22,149 nt of DNA from Caldilineaceae bacterium. GTDB lineage: Bacteria; Chloroflexota; Anaerolineae; Caldilineales; Caldilineaceae. A model generated the notes under the pieces. The model searched no databases. It was not told the DNA's origin and was given only the letters and a program-made list of their open reading frames with translations. Positions 7,419 through 16,400 of the stretch are shown here, one piece after another. The first letter of the stretch is position 1. Every line of letters starts with the position of its first letter. A program made the position numbers and the translations under genes. The stretch covers positions 1-22,149 of the forward strand of contig JALHQH010000088.1 of assembly GCA_022842065.1 (NCBI GenBank). Reading direction: 5' to 3'.

Positions 7419-8033
7419 ATGATCCAACGTTGGGACATTATCACGATCGGTAACATTTCGCGCAACCGCTATTGGGGGGAACGGGAGGATACGGCTTATC
7501 GCCCGGCGCTCTGCACCTGTACGCTGGTACAAGGGGATAATTTCTGCTTGTTGGTCGATCCGTCACTCAAAGAGGAAGCGGCGATGGCCGCCGAACTAAA
7601 CCGGCGCACCGGCAAACAACTGACCGATGTCGATGCGGTCTTTATTACCCATGCCCACGGCGATCACCATTACGGGCTCAAGCACTTTCCACAGGCGCGC
7701 TGGCTGGCCGCCCCGCCCGTGGCCGAATTGCTCAACCAGTCGGGTCACTATCAGAAAGCGGTCGCCCCAGCCACGAATCCACTGCTGGGCGAGTTGGAAA
7801 TCATCCACACACCGGGCCACACCTTGCACCATTACAGTCTTCGTTTTGCATGGCAGGGTCAAGCGATCATCATTGCTGCTGATGCCGCCGTCACGCGCGA
7901 TTACTGGAACGACCGCCAGGGCTATTTCAACTCAGAAGATTTCGCCGCGGCCAGCGCGTCGATGGCGCAATTGGCACAAATGGCAGACATTATCGTGCCC
8001 GGTCACGATAATTATTTTCTGGTTGGGAAATAA
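7419..8033 (+). CDS. Metallo-beta-lactamase-fold hydrolase
   Basis: This 204-residue cytosolic protein has the full metal-binding signature of the fold: THAHGDHH (His78, His80, Asp82, His83), His134 in PGHTLHH, Asp155 in AADAAV and His196 in PGHDNYF. It therefore binds two metal ions and hydrolyses a thioester, lactone, phosphoester or similar bond; the substrate is not predictable. Glyoxalase II and lactonases share this layout. The start is ATG 7419 with GAGGAG six bases upstream; an in-frame TTG at 7398 would put that site inside the gene. The P450 gene follows 89 bp downstream on the same strand and may be co-transcribed. Confidence 0.9.
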   Translation: MIQRWDIITIGNISRNRYWGEREDTAYRPALCTCTLVQGDNFCLLVDPSLKEEAAMAAELNRRTGKQLTDVDAVFITHAHGDHHYGLKHFPQARWLAAPPVAELLNQSGHYQKAVAPATNPLLGELEIIHTPGHTLHHYSLRFAWQGQAIIIAADAAVTRDYWNDRQGYFNSEDFAAASASMAQLAQMADIIVPGHDNYFLVGK

Positions 8034-8122
8034 CGCAATGCGTAAACTTACGTTTCACGTCTTTACGATGTACAATGTTAGCCCCTCAAAACGCAAACCA
8101 CCCAGCAACGCGAAGGATTAAA

Positions 8123-9586
8123 ATGTCCAACATTGCCATGCCCATCGGGCAGGTAACCAACGACAAACGGCTCCCACCCGGCCCGCGCGGCCACCCACTT
8201 TTTGGGCTGATCAATGAATTTCGGCAGGATATGTTGGGCTTCTATCGCATGGCAATGGCGGGGTATGGCGATGTTGTGCGGCTGCGACTGCTTTGGGTCA
8301 ATACCTATGCGATCACCCACCCCGACCAGATCCGCTATATTTTGCAGGAAAATAATCGCAACTATCGGCGCAACCGCTTTGTCAACAATCTGATCAAGCG
8401 CTACCTTGGGAAGGGGTTGTTTACACTTGATGGGGAAAGTTGGCTGAGCCGGCGGCGGCTGATGCAACCCGCTTTTCATCGCCAACGGTTACAGGGGCTG
8501 GCAACGCTAATGACCGCGGCCACCGCGCGCATGCTAGCAGAGTGGGCAGAATATCCTGCCGCGACCGCCTTGGCGATCGATGAAGAGATGAGGAAGGTCA
8601 CGTTGCAGATCGCGGGGCAGACCCTCTTTGGCGTCGATCTGTTAGGGGACGCGAAGAAAGTTGGTGACGCGTTTGTCGAAACGACGGGCTATACTAGCCG
8701 GCGGATGCAGAGCCCCTTTGCGCTACCACGCTTTGTTCCCACCGTGCAAAATCGCCGCTTTAACCGCGCCACCAAGACGCTCGATCAAACAATCTATGCC
8801 CTGATCCGGGAACGGCGGCAACAGGCCGCCATCGCAACATCTGAGGTAGCATCTACCGACCTGTTGGCAATGCTCATGGCCGCTCGTGACGAAGAGACCG
8901 GCGCCGCCATGACCGACGAACAACTGCGCCACGAAATTGCGCTGCTCATCTTTGCCGGCCATGATACCAGCGCCAACGCACTGACATGGGCCTTCTATCT
9001 GCTCTCCCAACATCCAGCAGCAGAAGCGACCTTACACGCAGAACTGGATCTTGTGCTCCATGATCACCAACCGACCATCAACGATCTACCACACTTACCC
9101 TATACGCGCATGGTGATCGAGGAGACGCTACGCCTCTATCCCCCGGCGTGGACGATTGGCCGCCAGAGCATTGCACCAGAGATGCTGGGGGGGTATCAAC
9201 TCCCAGCCAAAGCCAATCTCATCATACCGATTTATGTGATCCACCACGATCCGCGTTGGTGGCCGGAACCAGAGCGGTTTGACCCCGAACGCTTTACCTC
9301 AGAACGCAGTGCAGAGCGCCACAAGTTTGCCTACCTGCCCTTTGGCGGCGGGCCACGACTCTGTATTGGGGATAATTTTGCCATGCTGGAAGCACAACTC
9401 GTCCTGGCAACCATCGCGCAGTCTTATCGGTTACGCCTGGTGCCGGGGCATCCTGTAGAGCCGAAGCCGGTAGTGATGTTGTGCCCAAGTAATGGGCTGC
9501 CGATGATGATAGAGCGGCGGGTGAGGGTCAAGCCACGCGCAACTGTGGATCCAGCACATCGCGAATCCAGTCGCCGAGCATGTTAA
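8123..9586 (+). CDS. Cytochrome P450
   Basis: This 487-residue soluble heme monooxygenase shows every hallmark of the family. The proline-rich start is RLPPGPRGHPLFG. The I-helix oxygen site is FAGHDTSANAL (Ala278, Gly279, Asp281, Thr282). The K-helix ExxR is Glu334-Thr-Leu-Arg337. The heme loop FGGGPRLCIGDNFAMLEAQ has ligand Cys414. No membrane anchor is evident, so it is a bacterial soluble type needing a ferredoxin partner that is not in the window. The sequence resembles the CYP102/CYP4-like bacterial branch (long meander, PERFDPERF). ATG 8123 has AAGGA five bases upstream; the upstream in-frame ATG 8075 has none. The last 19 residues are read from DNA that also encodes the C terminus of the convergent permease. 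Confidence 0.95.
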   Translation: MSNIAMPIGQVTNDKRLPPGPRGHPLFGLINEFRQDMLGFYRMAMAGYGDVVRLRLLWVNTYAITHPDQIRYILQENNRNYRRNRFVNNLIKRYLGKGLFTLDGESWLSRRRLMQPAFHRQRLQGLATLMTAATARMLAEWAEYPAATALAIDEEMRKVTLQIAGQTLFGVDLLGDAKKVGDAFVETTGYTSRRMQSPFALPRFVPTVQNRRFNRATKTLDQTIYALIRERRQQAAIATSEVASTDLLAMLMAARDEETGAAMTDEQLRHEIALLIFAGHDTSANALTWAFYLLSQHPAAEATLHAELDLVLHDHQPTINDLPHLPYTRMVIEETLRLYPPAWTIGRQSIAPEMLGGYQLPAKANLIIPIYVIHHDPRWWPEPERFDPERFTSERSAERHKFAYLPFGGGPRLCIGDNFAMLEAQLVLATIAQSYRLRLVPGHPVEPKPVVMLCPSNGLPMMIERRVRVKPRATVDPAHRESSRRAC

Positions 9587-10454
9587 TGCCCAACACGGCG
9601 AACATGATCGCCAGGCCAGGGAAGGTTTCCAGCCACCAGGCGGTGAGGATATAGCTGCGCCCTTCGTTGAGCATAGAACCCCAGGTGGGGATGCTGGGGT
9701 CGACGCCCAGCCCCAAAAAGCTCAGCCCCGATTCCAGGATCAGGACAAAGGCGACTTGTAAGGTAAAGATCACGAGGATTGTGGAGAAGACATTGGGCAG
9801 GATGTGCAGGCGGATGATCCGTCGGTCCGGGCAGCCGTTGACACGCGCGGCCTCGACAAATTGCATCGCCTTGCGCATCAACACCTCGCCGCGCACCAGC
9901 CTCGTGTAGGTAACCCAGTTGGCAATCACCAACACGAGGATGAGGTTACGCAAGGTCGCGCCAAAGACTGCGGCCACCGTGATCGCAAAAAGGATCAGCG
10001 GGTAGGCCAGTTGGACATCGACCACACGCATGATCACCGCATCGACCCACCCCCCGTAATAGCCGGCCAGCAGCCCCAGTGTGACCCCAATGATGCTACT
10101 CAACAGCACTGAAATCAGGCTAACCGACAGCGAGATGCGCGCGCCAAAAATAATCCGCGAGAGGATATCGCGGCCCACCGCATCGGTGCCCAACAAATAG
10201 GTGACGCTGCCTTTGGGTTGCACCCAGAACGGGGGCAAAAGGCGCTTTAGCGGGTCAACCGCGTTGGGATCGTGAGGGGCCAAGAACGGGGCAAAGAAGG
10301 CGGCCAGCAGCACCACGGCTAAAATGATCGTGCCAAAGATGGCCGCCGGATCTCGTCGCCAACTCTGCCAGACGCGTTGCCAGGCGCGGCGTTGTTGGCG
10401 CACCGCTGGTCCTGGCGTTTGGACAGCAATCGTAACTCGTTTTGTCTCTGTCAT
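9528..10454 (-). CDS. Peptide/nickel ABC transporter permease, DppC-like
   Basis: This 308-residue inner membrane permease belongs to the OppC/DppC family. The cytoplasmic N terminus is followed by the first membrane helix (IFGTIILAVVLLAAFFAPFLAP), the typical HDPNAVDPLKRLLPP loop and LLGTDAVGRDILSRIIFGARISL. The later helices contain the EAA loop (EAARVNGCPDRRIIRLHILPN) that docks the ATPase. The C terminus GLAIMFAVLGINMLGDWIRDVLDPQLRVA is canonical. It starts seven bases after the DppB-like gene, so it is translated from the same mRNA. No ATPase genes follow; the convergent P450 overlaps its last 59 bases. The ATPase subunits must be encoded elsewhere. Confidence 0.95.
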   Translation of the reverse strand: MTETKRVTIAVQTPGPAVRQQRRAWQRVWQSWRRDPAAIFGTIILAVVLLAAFFAPFLAPHDPNAVDPLKRLLPPFWVQPKGSVTYLLGTDAVGRDILSRIIFGARISLSVSLISVLLSSIIGVTLGLLAGYYGGWVDAVIMRVVDVQLAYPLILFAITVAAVFGATLRNLILVLVIANWVTYTRLVRGEVLMRKAMQFVEAARVNGCPDRRIIRLHILPNVFSTILVIFTLQVAFVLILESGLSFLGLGVDPSIPTWGSMLNEGRSYILTAWWLETFPGLAIMFAVLGINMLGDWIRDVLDPQLRVA

Positions 10455-10461
10455 AGGGCGA

Positions 10462-11382
10462 TCATTCTAAAGTGATCCGTGGATCGACGACGGTATAGAG
10501 CAGATCCACTAAAAAGTTGGCGACCAATAAAATCACAGCCAAGAGGAGGACAGCCGCTTGCACGACGGGGTAATCGCGTGTGCCAATCGAGTTAACGACC
10601 AGCCGCCCCACCCCCGGCCAGGAAAAGACATTTTCCACAATCACCGCGCCGCCCAGTAACAACCCCAATTGCAACCCTAAAATCGTTAAAACGGGAATCA
10701 TCGCGTTGCGCAGGGCGTGACCAATCAGCGTCGTGCGGCGGCTTAACCCTTTGGCCTGTGCGGTACGTATATAATCGGCCGACAGCACGTCGAGCATACT
10801 AGAGCGTAGAATGCGCGTCAACGAACCCGATAGGGAAAGTCCCAGCGCAATTGAGGGCAAGACTAGATGGGCGAAAGTCTCGTTGCCGGAAACAGGCAGC
10901 CAGCGCAACCGCACGCCAAAGATGATGATCAGAATAATCCCTAACCAGAAGTTCGGCATGGAAACGCCAATCAGGCTAAAGAAGCGGACGCCCAAATCAA
11001 GCAGCCGCCCCCGTGCCACTGCGCTAATAATCCCCAAGGGAAAGGCAACGACCAGCGCCACCAACATGGAGGAGAGGGTCAAGAGGATCGTCGCCGGCAT
11101 GCGCTCTAAGACTAAAGGCAAGGCTGGCGTGCTGTAATGAAAACTGCGCCCAAAGTCGCCGGTGACCGCCTTGCCGACAAACCAGAGATATTGGACGGGC
11201 AACGGCTTATCCAGATCGAGCAGCCGACGCATTTCGGCAATATCTTCCTGGCTGGGATTGCCATCGCGCAACAACATCATCACCGGATCACCGGTGAGCC
11301 GGATAGTAATAAAGACGATCAGGCTGATGCCAATCAAAACAAAGATCGCATGCACCAGCCGCTGTACCAGATAATTCCACAT
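10462..11382 (-). CDS. Peptide/nickel ABC transporter permease, DppB-like
   Basis: This 306-residue inner membrane permease belongs to the OppB/DppB family. It starts with MWNYLVQRLVHAIFVLIGISLIVFI, includes the RLTGDPV motif and a long periplasmic-type loop (LDLDKPLPVQYLWFVGKAVTGDFGRSF), and has the EAA loop AKGLSRRTTLIGHALRNAMIPV. The last helices read VVQAAVLLLAVILLVANFLVDLLY and end in VDPRITLE, the family's usual C terminus. It pairs with the DppC-like protein to form the channel. It begins 133 bp downstream of the binding-protein gene, past the tandem arrays, which may lower its expression relative to that gene. Its own ribosome-binding site is weak. Confidence 0.95.
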   Translation of the reverse strand: MWNYLVQRLVHAIFVLIGISLIVFITIRLTGDPVMMLLRDGNPSQEDIAEMRRLLDLDKPLPVQYLWFVGKAVTGDFGRSFHYSTPALPLVLERMPATILLTLSSMLVALVVAFPLGIISAVARGRLLDLGVRFFSLIGVSMPNFWLGIILIIIFGVRLRWLPVSGNETFAHLVLPSIALGLSLSGSLTRILRSSMLDVLSADYIRTAQAKGLSRRTTLIGHALRNAMIPVLTILGLQLGLLLGGAVIVENVFSWPGVGRLVVNSIGTRDYPVVQAAVLLLAVILLVANFLVDLLYTVVDPRITLE

Positions 11383-11414
11383 GGTTTTGTGTCTCTACTG
11401 TAGGTAGGGAAACG

Positions 11415-11470
11415 GGTAGATCGGTAGATCGGTAGATCGGTAGATCGGTAGATCGGTAGATCGGTAGATC
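11415..11470. repeat. Seven perfect tandem copies of GGTAGATC
   Basis: An 8-bp unit GGTAGATC is repeated seven times without change. Each copy contains a GATC site. It lies between the binding-protein stop and the DppB-like start. It forms an inverted pair with the CGATTTAC array 10 bp to the right. Confidence 0.98.
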
Positions 11471-11480
11471 AATGTGCTGC

Positions 11481-11512
11481 CGATTTACCGATTTACTGAT
11501 TTACCGATTTAC
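11481..11512. repeat. Four tandem copies of CGATTTAC, inverted relative to the first array
   Basis: The copies are CGATTTAC, CGATTTAC, TGATTTAC, CGATTTAC. The reverse complement GTAAATCG differs from GTAGATCG, a phase of the neighbouring array, by one base. The two arrays can therefore fold into a hairpin of about 32 pairs around the 10-base spacer 11471-11480. The array ends three bases before the binding-protein stop codon. Confidence 0.97.
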
Positions 11513-11515
11513 CAA

Positions 11516-13108
11516 CTAACTCACCGAAGCAGGAGCCAGCCACAAGCGCTCGTCGGCGGGCAAGGGCAGGTCGGCGACCCGGTTGTTGACGCCCCACAGA
11601 TACTCTTGTTGGTAGAGCATGACATCGACGTACTGATCGTAGATCATTTGGTTGACCTGATAGAAGACCGTTTTGCGCTTCTCCTGGTCCAGGGTGCCGC
11701 GTTGCTCGTCCAGCAGGGCATCGATGGCGGGATCAGAGAAGCTGGGGTTGTATGATTCGGCGCTGTAATACATCGAGTAGTAGGTGTTGTCGGCATCAAG
11801 CGTCCAACCGCCCCAGCCAAAGGGCACCACATTATCGAGCGAACCGGCGCGGTAGTCATCAAAGAAGGTGGCGCGCTCTTTCTGGGCGATCGTCACCGTA
11901 AAACCGACCGCCTCCAACATCGCCTTGACTGTATTCGCGATCTCCTTCATCTCGGTGTCATCGCCGATGACATTGTAGACCAAGGTCGGGTTTTCGACGC
12001 CAGATTCGGCCAGCGTACTTTTCGCCAGTTCGGGGTCATAGGCATAGGGTTCGAGCGCCGGATCGTAGCCAAAGCTGTATGGACTTTGCCAGACCGCCAT
12101 CGGTTTGCCGACACCATTCAAAATCGTATCGATAATCGTCTGCGTGTCAATCGCATGGGCAATTGCGGTGCGCACTTTGAGATTGTCCGTTGGTGCTTTG
12201 CTGGCATCCAGCCGTAACCCCGCCACGGTGGGCACACCGACTGGAATCACCTGTAGATCGCTGGCTCCTTCGACCGCTGTGGTCTGCGCCGGCGTTAAGG
12301 TCAACACATCGACCCCACCACTGATAAATTCGGCCAGCCGTGTCGAATCATCGGGAATAATCCGATAGACGACTTCTTTGATTTTGGCCGGTTCACCCCA
12401 ATAGCCATCAAAGGCTTCAAGGGTGAGATCGGCATCCTTTTCATAGGAGACAATTTTATAGGGGCCGGTACCCGGTAACTCAGTTGCCGAGACGTAATCA
12501 TTACCTTTTTCTTCCACAAATTTGGGCGGGACAATCGCCGAGCCATAACCGGCCAATTTGGTGATAATCACCGGATCAACTGCGGCCATCACCATACGTA
12601 CGGTGTAGTCATCAACCTTTTCAAAGCGGTCAATCGAGGTATAGTTAAAACGCTGCGGCGAAGCGTTGGCTTCATCCAGCAGCCGCGTGAAGCTAAAGAC
12701 CACGGCATCCGCATTGAAGGCTTCGCCGTTGTGGAATTGCACCCCTTCGCGCAGGTGGAAGATGATATTCATCTCATCTTCTTCTTCCCAACTGATGGCC
12801 AGATTGCCCTCGGTCGTCATTGTCATCTCCTCATCGCGCCAGACGAGATAACCAAAGACATTCTTTTGCCAGCGCCCATTGTTGAGGGCATAGGTCTTGA
12901 TCGGATCGAGGCTTTCGATGTCGCGGGTCAGCGCCAAGGTCAACGTGCCGGTGGGACCATCCGCGGCGGCCCCGGCTTCGCCGGTTGAAGCGGTCGGCGC
13001 GGCCGGCGCACAAGCACTGAGCAGATTGCCGCCGAGTAGTGCGCCGGCCCCCACCAGCGCGCTGTTCTGCAAAAAGCGGCGCCGCGATAGGGTGTGATGT
13101 TGTCGCAT
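11516..13108 (-). CDS. Extracytoplasmic peptide-binding protein of an ABC transporter (SBP family 5)
   Basis: This 530-residue solute-binding protein delivers peptides (or nickel, opines or similar) to the DppB/DppC permease. The N terminus LSRRRFLQNSALVGAGALLGG carries a twin-arginine (Tat) motif. It is followed by the lipobox LLSAC with Cys33, so it is probably folded, exported by Tat and anchored as a lipoprotein. Downstream are the Ala/Gly/Pro linker, the family's ESLDPIKTYAL region, FHNGEAFNADAVVFSFTRLLD and YWGEPAKIKEVVYRIIPDDSTRLAEFISGG. Length is normal. The start ATG 13108 has AGGAGG at ideal distance. It is the first gene of the transporter operon and diverges from the M14 peptidase gene. 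Confidence 0.95.
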   Translation of the reverse strand: MRQHHTLSRRRFLQNSALVGAGALLGGNLLSACAPAAPTASTGEAGAAADGPTGTLTLALTRDIESLDPIKTYALNNGRWQKNVFGYLVWRDEEMTMTTEGNLAISWEEEDEMNIIFHLREGVQFHNGEAFNADAVVFSFTRLLDEANASPQRFNYTSIDRFEKVDDYTVRMVMAAVDPVIITKLAGYGSAIVPPKFVEEKGNDYVSATELPGTGPYKIVSYEKDADLTLEAFDGYWGEPAKIKEVVYRIIPDDSTRLAEFISGGVDVLTLTPAQTTAVEGASDLQVIPVGVPTVAGLRLDASKAPTDNLKVRTAIAHAIDTQTIIDTILNGVGKPMAVWQSPYSFGYDPALEPYAYDPELAKSTLAESGVENPTLVYNVIGDDTEMKEIANTVKAMLEAVGFTVTIAQKERATFFDDYRAGSLDNVVPFGWGGWTLDADNTYYSMYYSAESYNPSFSDPAIDALLDEQRGTLDQEKRKTVFYQVNQMIYDQYVDVMLYQQEYLWGVNNRVADLPLPADERLWLAPASVS

Positions 13109-13449
13109 AGAAATCCTCCTGGCTTACAAAAATGAGATGATTGGATAAGTTCGGGGGATTTTATAATGACACACAAGGTGGTAATGGAGTTTTGATTAAC
13201 CTACCGTATAATAGAACTATCGGACAGCTATACTTTTTCCGTATAACAGGATGTTGTACAAAGTCTCTCGATTGACCATTATCCCATACGACAAAGGTAG
13301 CGTCAATTGACCGAAACGCACAAGAAAATGGGGCAAAAAGCCCACTAATGAATAAGCAAGAACTTACGCCGTTACCTATGGCTTCGGCAAGCTCAGCCAC
13401 CGGTAACGGCGTAAGCCCTCTAAGCCAAGGATCAACAAAGGTGATAAAC
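13109..13449. promoter_or_regulatory. Divergent intergenic region between transporter and M14 peptidase
   Basis: This 341-bp gap is AT-rich and must hold promoters for both genes. On the plus strand TATAAT occurs at 13162-13167 and 13207-13212 and the octamer CCGTATAA occurs twice (13204 and 13239), but no hexamer pair with correct spacing stands out. TTGACC occurs twice (13272, 13307) without a matching -10. The right end carries a strong hairpin (13363-13415). No gene is supported here; the open frames across it are chance. Confidence 0.4.
13363..13415. repeat. Palindromic element in the M14 peptidase leader
   Basis: CTTACGCCGTTACC (13363-13376) is perfectly inverted as GGTAACGGCGTAAG (13402-13415). 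Inside, after a 2x2 internal loop, TGGCT (13379) pairs with AGCCA (13395). The loop reads TCGGCAAGCTC. No T tract follows, so it is not a standard terminator. Its centre resembles REP-like elements with GCTTCGGCAAGCTCAGCCACC that I associate with Chloroflexota intergenic regions. Confidence 0.9.
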
Positions 13450-16400
13450 ATGCAAGCAGATCTTGTGGAAACGCTCTTGAACCACTTCCTGTTGGATAGC
13501 AATGCTGATGGCTGTGTCGATGGGGTGGCTGCTTGTTTTGTCCCCTTGCCCTCAACCGCGGTGACCCCGCCCCTGTGGGCGGCAATGGCCAATCTGGCCG
13601 CACGATTAGGGCTAGAATCGCCGGCCATTCATTTGCCTTTAGTTTATGCCCAAAGTGAGCTGCAACCCTGGCACTTCCCGTTCTTCATTTCTTTAACGGA
13701 CACATCCGCCGTATGGGGTGATACCGGCTGGACTGAGGCCCCTGACGATGCGGTGCTGGTGGCAGCGGACGGCCTGCACCTAAGCTGGGTGATGCATGGC
13801 GAACAACGCGGTTTATGGCTCCAGGGCACAACACAAGCGGCTCTTGCCAACTGGCTCAACGAACTTGCCGCCGCTGCGCCCGAACCGGTGACGACCAAAG
13901 TAGCAACAGTTTACAGCCCGCGCCAGGATCTCGACTTGGCCGCGCTTTACAGTGGTGAAGGGGTCAGCCTCTTAAGTGCAACGCAAGATGGCTTTACCCC
14001 TGATGATTACCACGTTCGCCTTGTCCTGGGGCCAGAGACTGATGCTGAGATTGGTGCAGCCGCGGTCAATCTGGCCGCCCGGTTGGGGTTGGAAACGGCT
14101 GGGGTAACTTTCCCACTGGTCAGCGCAGCAGCAACCGTGCCAACGCAAGGAGACGGTGAGCACCTGCTGTTGCTCGGTTTCCCTCAGGATCAACCAACCC
14201 AGTTGACCGTTGCGAGTGGCGCACGGCAACATCGACTGGGCGCACCGCTGACACGCTACCTGGCCGCGGGTTATCCCTTTCTCAACGCGCAAAGCCAGCA
14301 GGTTGGTGATGAACAACAGACGATCCAGGCAACGGTCGCAGCCCTACGCGCGGTGCTCTATGCTCAGCCACCGGTGGCCAAGCTGGCCTTGGCCGAAGTG
14401 CAAGCGGGGCGACCGCTCCATCTGCTCGCGGCCGGTGCGCCGACACCGGCCAATTTACGCCGCGTTATCTTTCGCCAAGAGTGGAATCCCGCCGATGGCT
14501 TAGATGAGCGACAACGGGTGGAGCAGCTTTGGCAGGAACAGGTTGCACCGTTACTAAACACGACTGCGCCGGCAGCACAACCGCAACAGATCACCCTTTT
14601 CTGTAATGCCCCGGTAGCGACGCGTCAACGGCTTGCCGCGGCCTGTCGCCGTGACCTTGGCATTACCGACCCGGCGATCCAGTTGCAGGTGCTGCCGGTT
14701 CACAAAGCAGGATTGGCCTGGTTGCTGGAAACGCAAGTGCCCCTGTTGCAACACCAGTCAGTCGCCCAAGTCAAACTTTATTTTCAGGAATTTCGGCCAG
14801 CATCAACCACCGCACCGTGGCTCGATCTGCCCACCCGTTGGCTGCAAGAACTCTTTCCGGGGGATGAATTACTGGCCCGACAGTTGGGCTTGCCGCTCGC
14901 TGCCGTGCAATGTCAGATGCAGCCACCGGATTGTGAAGTGGGCACCCAGATGAATGCGCCGGTCTATCGCCTGGAAGCCTTTGATGCCCAAGGGGGATTG
15001 GTTCATGCCGATGAACTGCATCTGCTTTGGGATGAACGGCTCTACATGGCCGGGCTGCCCCAATTTGGGCTGGTCCACCCAACGACGGGCGGCATCGTGG
15101 CGCGTTGGGCAGACGGCAAGATCGACCGTTGGCCGCTGCCGACCGATGGTGAACTCTTCTGGGACTTTTACCAAAGTTCTGTGCTCCCCGCGCTGCGTCA
15201 ACATCTCCTCGCCGGCAGCGGTGGCCGGCCAACCCCGGCCCGCGAGCCCTATTTTGACCAGTTAGCGATTGACGTAACCATCGGGGGGCCGGATGAAGCC
15301 TTGGGCATCTATGAAGAATTTGTCTCGGTCGGCGAGGCGCTGCATGAGGATCTCTACTTTAACACGCTAGAATATCTGGCCGTGTTGGGCGAAGCCTTTG
15401 GGGGGCGCTCGATCGAAGCCGCCGGCCAGGTTGTGCCCTGGATCCACGACTATTATGGGGCGGACGGCGAAGTACTACCCGTGACAGGACCACGCGCCAC
15501 CGTCACCCTCTATGATTGGGCTGTGCCCTGCACGCTGCCTGATCTCGGCTTAACCGTCGGTGACCGCCGCGACATGCCGCTGCCAACCGGGCTGCGGGTG
15601 AAAGCACTCACGGTGGACGAACAGGGGACGACGGTCGGTCAACTCACGCTGGAAGTAGGGTATCCAGATGCCAAACAGGCCCATTTTGCGGCACGCGTCC
15701 TTGAACGTTGGCGCGGGCTGGTTGGTGCTCACCGCAGCTTTCCCCCTGCCCTTGCCCTGACCGTTGACTTTTGTACTGTGACTGCAACCGTGGCGACGGT
15801 CACTTTTCCGGCTATCCCGGCGCAACACAGGGTAGAAGCCACACCGGCTGCTGCCCAAACGCTGCCCTGTGATTCAGTCATCATCGGGCCGCAGCAACTG
15901 GAAACCGAACTCGCCCAACTTGCCAGCTTACCGGGGATTCACGTCTGGCAGGTCGGCCACTCCTATCAAGGGCGACCGGGTTATGTCATTGATGTCACCT
16001 TGCCATTGGCACCCCAGCAAACCCACTTTGCCCGGCGCAAGTTAGCCCTCCAAAAACCCACCCTACTCTTCGTGGCGCGCCACCATGCCAATGAAGTTTC
16101 CAGCACGACGACGGTGCTGCAAATGGCCCGTGCCGCGGTGACCGATCCTGCCCAGCGCCAATGGCTAAAACAGGTGAACCTGGTCTTTCTGCCGATGGAA
16201 AATCCCGATGGTGCGGCGCTACACTATGAACTGATGGCCGAACATCCTCGCTGGAAACATCATGCCGCCCGTTTCAATGCTGCCGGCCAGGAGTTTAGCC
16301 GTGACCACTTTGATCTCAACACCCCATTTGGCGAAGCGCGCTTCCGCCGTGAAACCTGGTTGCGCTGGCTGCCCGATGCGATTGTTGACAACCACGGCGT

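Noticed and set aside
11415..11512. CRISPR-like array
   Set aside because: Units are 8 bp and contiguous with no spacers; simple tandem repeats.
13348..13449. 34-residue N-terminal extension of the M14 protein
   Set aside because: It is translated from the leader palindrome; the strong AAGGTGAT site favours ATG 13450.
13161..13628. 155-aa minus-strand frame over the divergent region
   Set aside because: Overlaps the M14 start and the palindrome, with low-complexity composition unlike any protein; a shadow frame.
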